Below are positions 24,579 to 26,756 of a stretch of 26,756 nt of DNA, one piece after another. Position 1 is the stretch's first letter, and each line of letters starts with the position of its first letter. This DNA comes from JANMDR01 sp031376425 (GTDB lineage Bacteria > Pseudomonadota > Gammaproteobacteria > Burkholderiales > Usitatibacteraceae). A program made the translations under genes and the position numbers. A model generated the notes under the pieces. That model saw nothing but the letters and a program-made list of their open reading frames with translations. It was not told the origin of the DNA and did not search any database. The stretch spans positions 1-26,756 of the forward strand of contig JANMDR010000192.1 in the NCBI GenBank assembly GCA_031376425.1, read 5' to 3'.

Positions 24579-25019
24579 TCATTGGGATGCACTGGGGTAG
24601 CGTCGCTCCATTTCACTGAATGCGCATTTAATTAGCTGCGTTAATACTGCGGTATTTACGTCGCTTAATTTTTTGAGATACAAGCAACCCTTACCTATTT
24701 TGTGCTTCCCAAGTTTTGTCATCAATACTTCAGACTCAGCGAATGCGGAACCGATATAAAGTGTTATCGCGTTGGCGCGGGATGAGAATCCAACGCGACA
24801 GGAATCGCCCTCATGACCGCTTTCATATTTATAGTGATAGCTGCCGAATCCAACAATGCTGGTGCCCCACATTTTTGGTTTTAGTTTGGTCGTTTTTTGC
24901 ATTAAGGCTGAAAGTGCTATGCAATCCGCACGGCGACTATCATCAACAATCGCAGCAAAATAATCATCCACGCTTAATTCGTTTTGCATTGTTTTTTGTG
25001 CTGATTTTTTCGTTGCCAT
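24579..25019 (-). CDS. DUF1801 domain protein
   Basis: 146 residues. The DUF1801 core is visible: SVDDYFAAIVDDSRRADCIA near 16-35, then TTKLKPKMWGTSIVGFGSYH, and the Gly/aromatic-rich YHYKYESG...R.GFSSR.NAITLYI. The family (related to YdhG/frataxin-like folds) is small and cytoplasmic with no settled function. A strong GGAGA ribosome site lies 6 nt upstream of the ATG. It follows the HD-phosphohydrolase gene on the same strand by about 60 bp and could share its transcript. Confidence 0.85.
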   Translation of the reverse strand: MATKKSAQKTMQNELSVDDYFAAIVDDSRRADCIALSALMQKTTKLKPKMWGTSIVGFGSYHYKYESGHEGDSCRVGFSSRANAITLYIGSAFAESEVLMTKLGKHKIGKGCLYLKKLSDVNTAVLTQLIKCAFSEMERRYPSASQ

Positions 25020-25079
25020 CTGCTTCTCCTTTTTTGTCGTACCAATTAATGACTGGGAACATCGGTAAATAGGGAGTTT

Positions 25080-25709
25080 TCAGCTTATTGCCAAAATAGA
25101 TCGCGCCAAGTTTTCTCGCGCAAGCGTTTCTAACATTTGATTAAAAAACCGTGTGGCATAAATACTATCACGCGCTAAAAAGCCTCGCAATATTGCTACA
25201 CGCTTCTCATTGAAAATAGATTGATCTATAAAATTATACTCATTACGGATTTGCGTTTCGTATTGATCAAATCGCTCGGGCGACGCACCCAAAATAGCTA
25301 AATCAATATCAACTAATAAACATGCATCCGGTGTTGTTGGCACAACACTATGCTGTGTCGCCATGATAAGTGCCTTTACGCGTCCGCAAACATCGGAAGT
25401 AGCGGCTGCTGCAGTGAGCGCCTGTACTGCCCATTGGGCGCTGGCAGCTTCGTTGTTGTGGGCGTGAGTATCGTAAACCGCATCGTGAAACCATAGCGCT
25501 ACGGCGACTTCATGCGGGTGCTGCGCCAAGTGTGCAGTTGCTTCGAAGTACTGGATACATTCTTGCAAGTGCTGCTGCGTATGATAGTAGCGATGAGGCT
25601 CCGCATACCGCGCCAAGAGCGCTGTAAATAGCGCATCTCCAGATTCATCCCAAGCATCTGTTGCGGTGATGGCCGCCCAAGCAGTGCGCCATGTCTTTTG
25701 CAATTGCAT
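25080..25709 (-). CDS. HD-superfamily metal-dependent phosphohydrolase
   Basis: 209 residues. The HD motif is ALWFHDAVYD (His75-Asp76), with an upstream HRYYHTQQHLQE stretch supplying another metal ligand (about His43 and His47) and VDIDLAILG near 148-156 supplying a later Asp. This is the predicted-phosphohydrolase COG4339 type; substrates are unknown. Its start codon overlaps the stop of the GNAT gene by one base (TAATG), showing translational coupling, so the acetyltransferase and the phosphohydrolase form an operon, probably continuing into the DUF1801 gene. Confidence 0.88.
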   Translation of the reverse strand: MQLQKTWRTAWAAITATDAWDESGDALFTALLARYAEPHRYYHTQQHLQECIQYFEATAHLAQHPHEVAVALWFHDAVYDTHAHNNEAASAQWAVQALTAAAATSDVCGRVKALIMATQHSVVPTTPDACLLVDIDLAILGASPERFDQYETQIRNEYNFIDQSIFNEKRVAILRGFLARDSIYATRFFNQMLETLARENLARSILAIS

Positions 25710-26227
25710 TAAAGTATTTTTTGCATCACAAAATCATCCATCACATAGCCATTGCCGATATCAAATACTTTTTCTTCTCTTACGGTGAATCCTGATTTGC
25801 GATAGATGGCGATAGAATCAATATTATGTTTATTCACGGTAAGCATAAGCAGTGATTTTCCCTGAGATTGTGCATGTGCTTGCACATGGCGCATCATTAA
25901 GCCGCCCAAGCCTTGGCCTTTAAATTCAGCACTTAAATAGAGTTGCTCCAGCTTTAATTCGATCGGATTTTCGGTATTAGTATAGCTGCAATAGCCCACC
26001 ACTTCACCATCTACAACGAGCAATTTTAACCAGCGGTCTTGTGCGCCAATGTAGGCTTGCAGCTTCACCGGCGTGTAACGCCCAGCCAACATATAATCAA
26101 TTTGCGCCATGCTAATAATAGCGCTGTAATGCTGTCGCCAAATAGTTTCACCCAACACGCGTAGGGTGGTGAAATCGTCGTCGGTGAGATCACGGAGAGT
26201 CGCTTTATTTGTTTCAATTAATGGCAA
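25709..26227 (-). CDS. GNAT family N-acetyltransferase (TTG start)
   Basis: 172 residues. The acetyl-CoA-binding motif A is LEQLYLSAEFKGQGLGGLMM (about 93-112) with the Q-x-x-G-x-G type loop, followed by LLMLTVNKHNIDSIAIYRKS, the usual N..A...Y..GF ending of GNAT folds. The substrate is unknown. No ATG is available near the expected N-terminus; the TTG at 26227 is preceded at the right distance by AAGGGG, so I accept it. A MITE-like element ends only 23 bp upstream, so the native promoter may have been displaced. Confidence 0.88.
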   Translation of the reverse strand: MPLIETNKATLRDLTDDDFTTLRVLGETIWRQHYSAIISMAQIDYMLAGRYTPVKLQAYIGAQDRWLKLLVVDGEVVGYCSYTNTENPIELKLEQLYLSAEFKGQGLGGLMMRHVQAHAQSQGKSLLMLTVNKHNIDSIAIYRKSGFTVREEKVFDIGNGYVMDDFVMQKIL

Positions 26228-26250
26228 ACCGCTACCCCTTAGAGATTCAA

Positions 26251-26575
26251 CCTAGAAACGGCAGTTGGACGGATGTGAGTGTGCGATTTGCCCGCGAGGG
26301 GTCATGAAGTATTTACTTTGTAAATACTTCATAGAGAGACTTCCTCGCAAGGCGTGACGACGACGCAGGCTGAGTTTGGCAAATGAGCCTGCTAGGAGGA
26401 ACAACGCGGCTAGGGAGTTTTCTTTGAAGTATTTATACTTCATGATCCCTTGGGACAAAATCGTGCAATCACGTTCGTAGCGCTTTCACCCACATGGTGA
26501 CGGCTTAGGAACCATAAAGTACCAATAAACACGGGCATCTCCAAGTAATTTTAGCGGTCAACTGCTGTTTCTAGG
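26251..26575. mobile_element. MITE-like element, 325 bp, with terminal inverted repeats and 5-bp direct flanks
   Basis: The ends are CCTAGAAACGGCAGTTG (26251-26267) and CAACTGCTGTTTCTAGG (26559-26575), inverted repeats that differ at 1 of 17 positions. TTCAA flanks both ends in direct orientation (26246-26250 and 26576-26580), consistent with a target duplication. Inside are a 13-bp palindrome with a 3-base loop (26304-26332), an 8-bp palindrome (26425-26442), and imperfectly complementary subterminal segments, so one strand could fold into a long hairpin. No transposase is encoded. The minus-strand frame 26252-26458 lies entirely within it and ends in the left inverted repeat. Confidence 0.8.
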
Positions 26576-26616
26576 TTCAAGTGAGTAGTTAGTTTAAGCC
26601 AATAAAAAACGCCGAG
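26576..26616. other. Spacer between MITE-like element and IS256-family element, with half a terminator-like arm
   Basis: A short stretch containing AATAAAAAACGCCGAG (about 26601-26616). It resembles the left arm of an intrinsic terminator (compare the pnp terminator), but no right arm follows; the IS end begins instead. No gene is present. Confidence 0.4.
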
Positions 26617-26640
26617 GAGGCTATCCCGAATTTTGTGTTT
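26617..26640. repeat. Probable terminal end of an IS256-family element
   Basis: Read on the minus strand this is ACACAAAATTCGGGATAGCC followed by TC, the type of sequence found at IS256-family ends, and it lies 11 bp beyond the transposase stop codon. The matching opposite end is outside the window. Confidence 0.5.
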
Positions 26641-26650
26641 TTAGTTTTTG

Positions 26651-26756
26651 CTAGGCGGGGTTAAACTGCTTTTCAAAGTGGATCATCAACTGACTTATTG
26701 CTTGTTTCCAGTTTTGGATTGGCATTGTCCAGCGCTGGGCAATATTGCGTAAGCCT
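26651..26756 (-). CDS. IS256-family transposase, C-terminal end (5' part outside window)
   Basis: The frame is open from the right window edge to TAG at 26651-26653, giving 34 residues. It reads GLRNIAQRWTMPIQNWKQAI and then a helix ending EKQFNPA. The N-I-x-x-x-W-x-M-P-I-x-x-W pattern is the C-terminal signature of IS256-type DDE transposases. The catalytic region is outside the window, so whether the element is intact cannot be judged. Confidence 0.82.
   Translation of the reverse strand, partial: GLRNIAQRWTMPIQNWKQAISQLMIHFEKQFNPA

Noticed and set aside
26252..26458. 68-residue minus-strand frame as a real gene
   Set aside because: It lies wholly inside the MITE-like element, spans its palindromes and ends in the inverted repeat; the product looks like translated element sequence.

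Overview
The window looks like a chromosomal segment of a proteobacterium, most likely a betaproteobacterium. RdgC is known only from beta- and gammaproteobacteria. groESL carries a perfect CIRCE operator, whereas enteric gammaproteobacteria control groESL through sigma-32. CreA and the L16 hydroxylase RoxA fit the same range. I cannot place it to genus. Most genes are housekeeping or ordinary accessory genes; the less ordinary material is at both ends and just upstream of groES.

Left end (1-2623, minus strand): a two-gene module. A STAND-like P-loop ATPase is followed, 2 nt after its stop, by a protein with a possible degenerate NTPase-like N-terminal region and a C-terminal array of 41-residue TPR-type repeats. 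The repeat DNA is a nearly perfect 123-bp tandem array that runs off the window edge. This is the best candidate for an undescribed conflict or signalling system. Next come a secreted SGNH/GDSL hydrolase and the groES-groEL operon, with a sigma-70 promoter overlapped by CIRCE and a strong terminator.

6444-7547 (minus): a DUF2167 membrane protein followed by a 44-codon ORF that resembles the start of a site-2-protease (M50) partner but stops before any HExxH motif, so it is probably a remnant.

7747-17835 (plus): dcp (M3 peptidyl-dipeptidase), pssA (phosphatidylserine synthase), a 1328-residue hybrid histidine kinase (four PAS domains, HisKA, HATPase, a degenerate receiver with Glu in place of Asp, a canonical receiver, HPt), a multi-pass DUF5009/HGSNAT-like acyltransferase and an M14 zinc carboxypeptidase. 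The last four are so tightly packed that they probably form one operon.

17969-24551 (plus): rpsO-pnp with promoter and terminators, tRNA-Pro(TGG), tRNA-Arg(TCT), roxA, an unassigned 162-residue protein, creA and rdgC.

24579-26756 (minus): a DUF1801 protein, an HD-domain phosphohydrolase joined by a one-base stop/start overlap to a GNAT acetyltransferase, then a 325-bp MITE-like element (near-perfect terminal inverted repeats, apparent 5-bp target duplication, internal palindromes), and finally the C-terminal end of an IS256-family transposase with its IS end, cut by the window edge.
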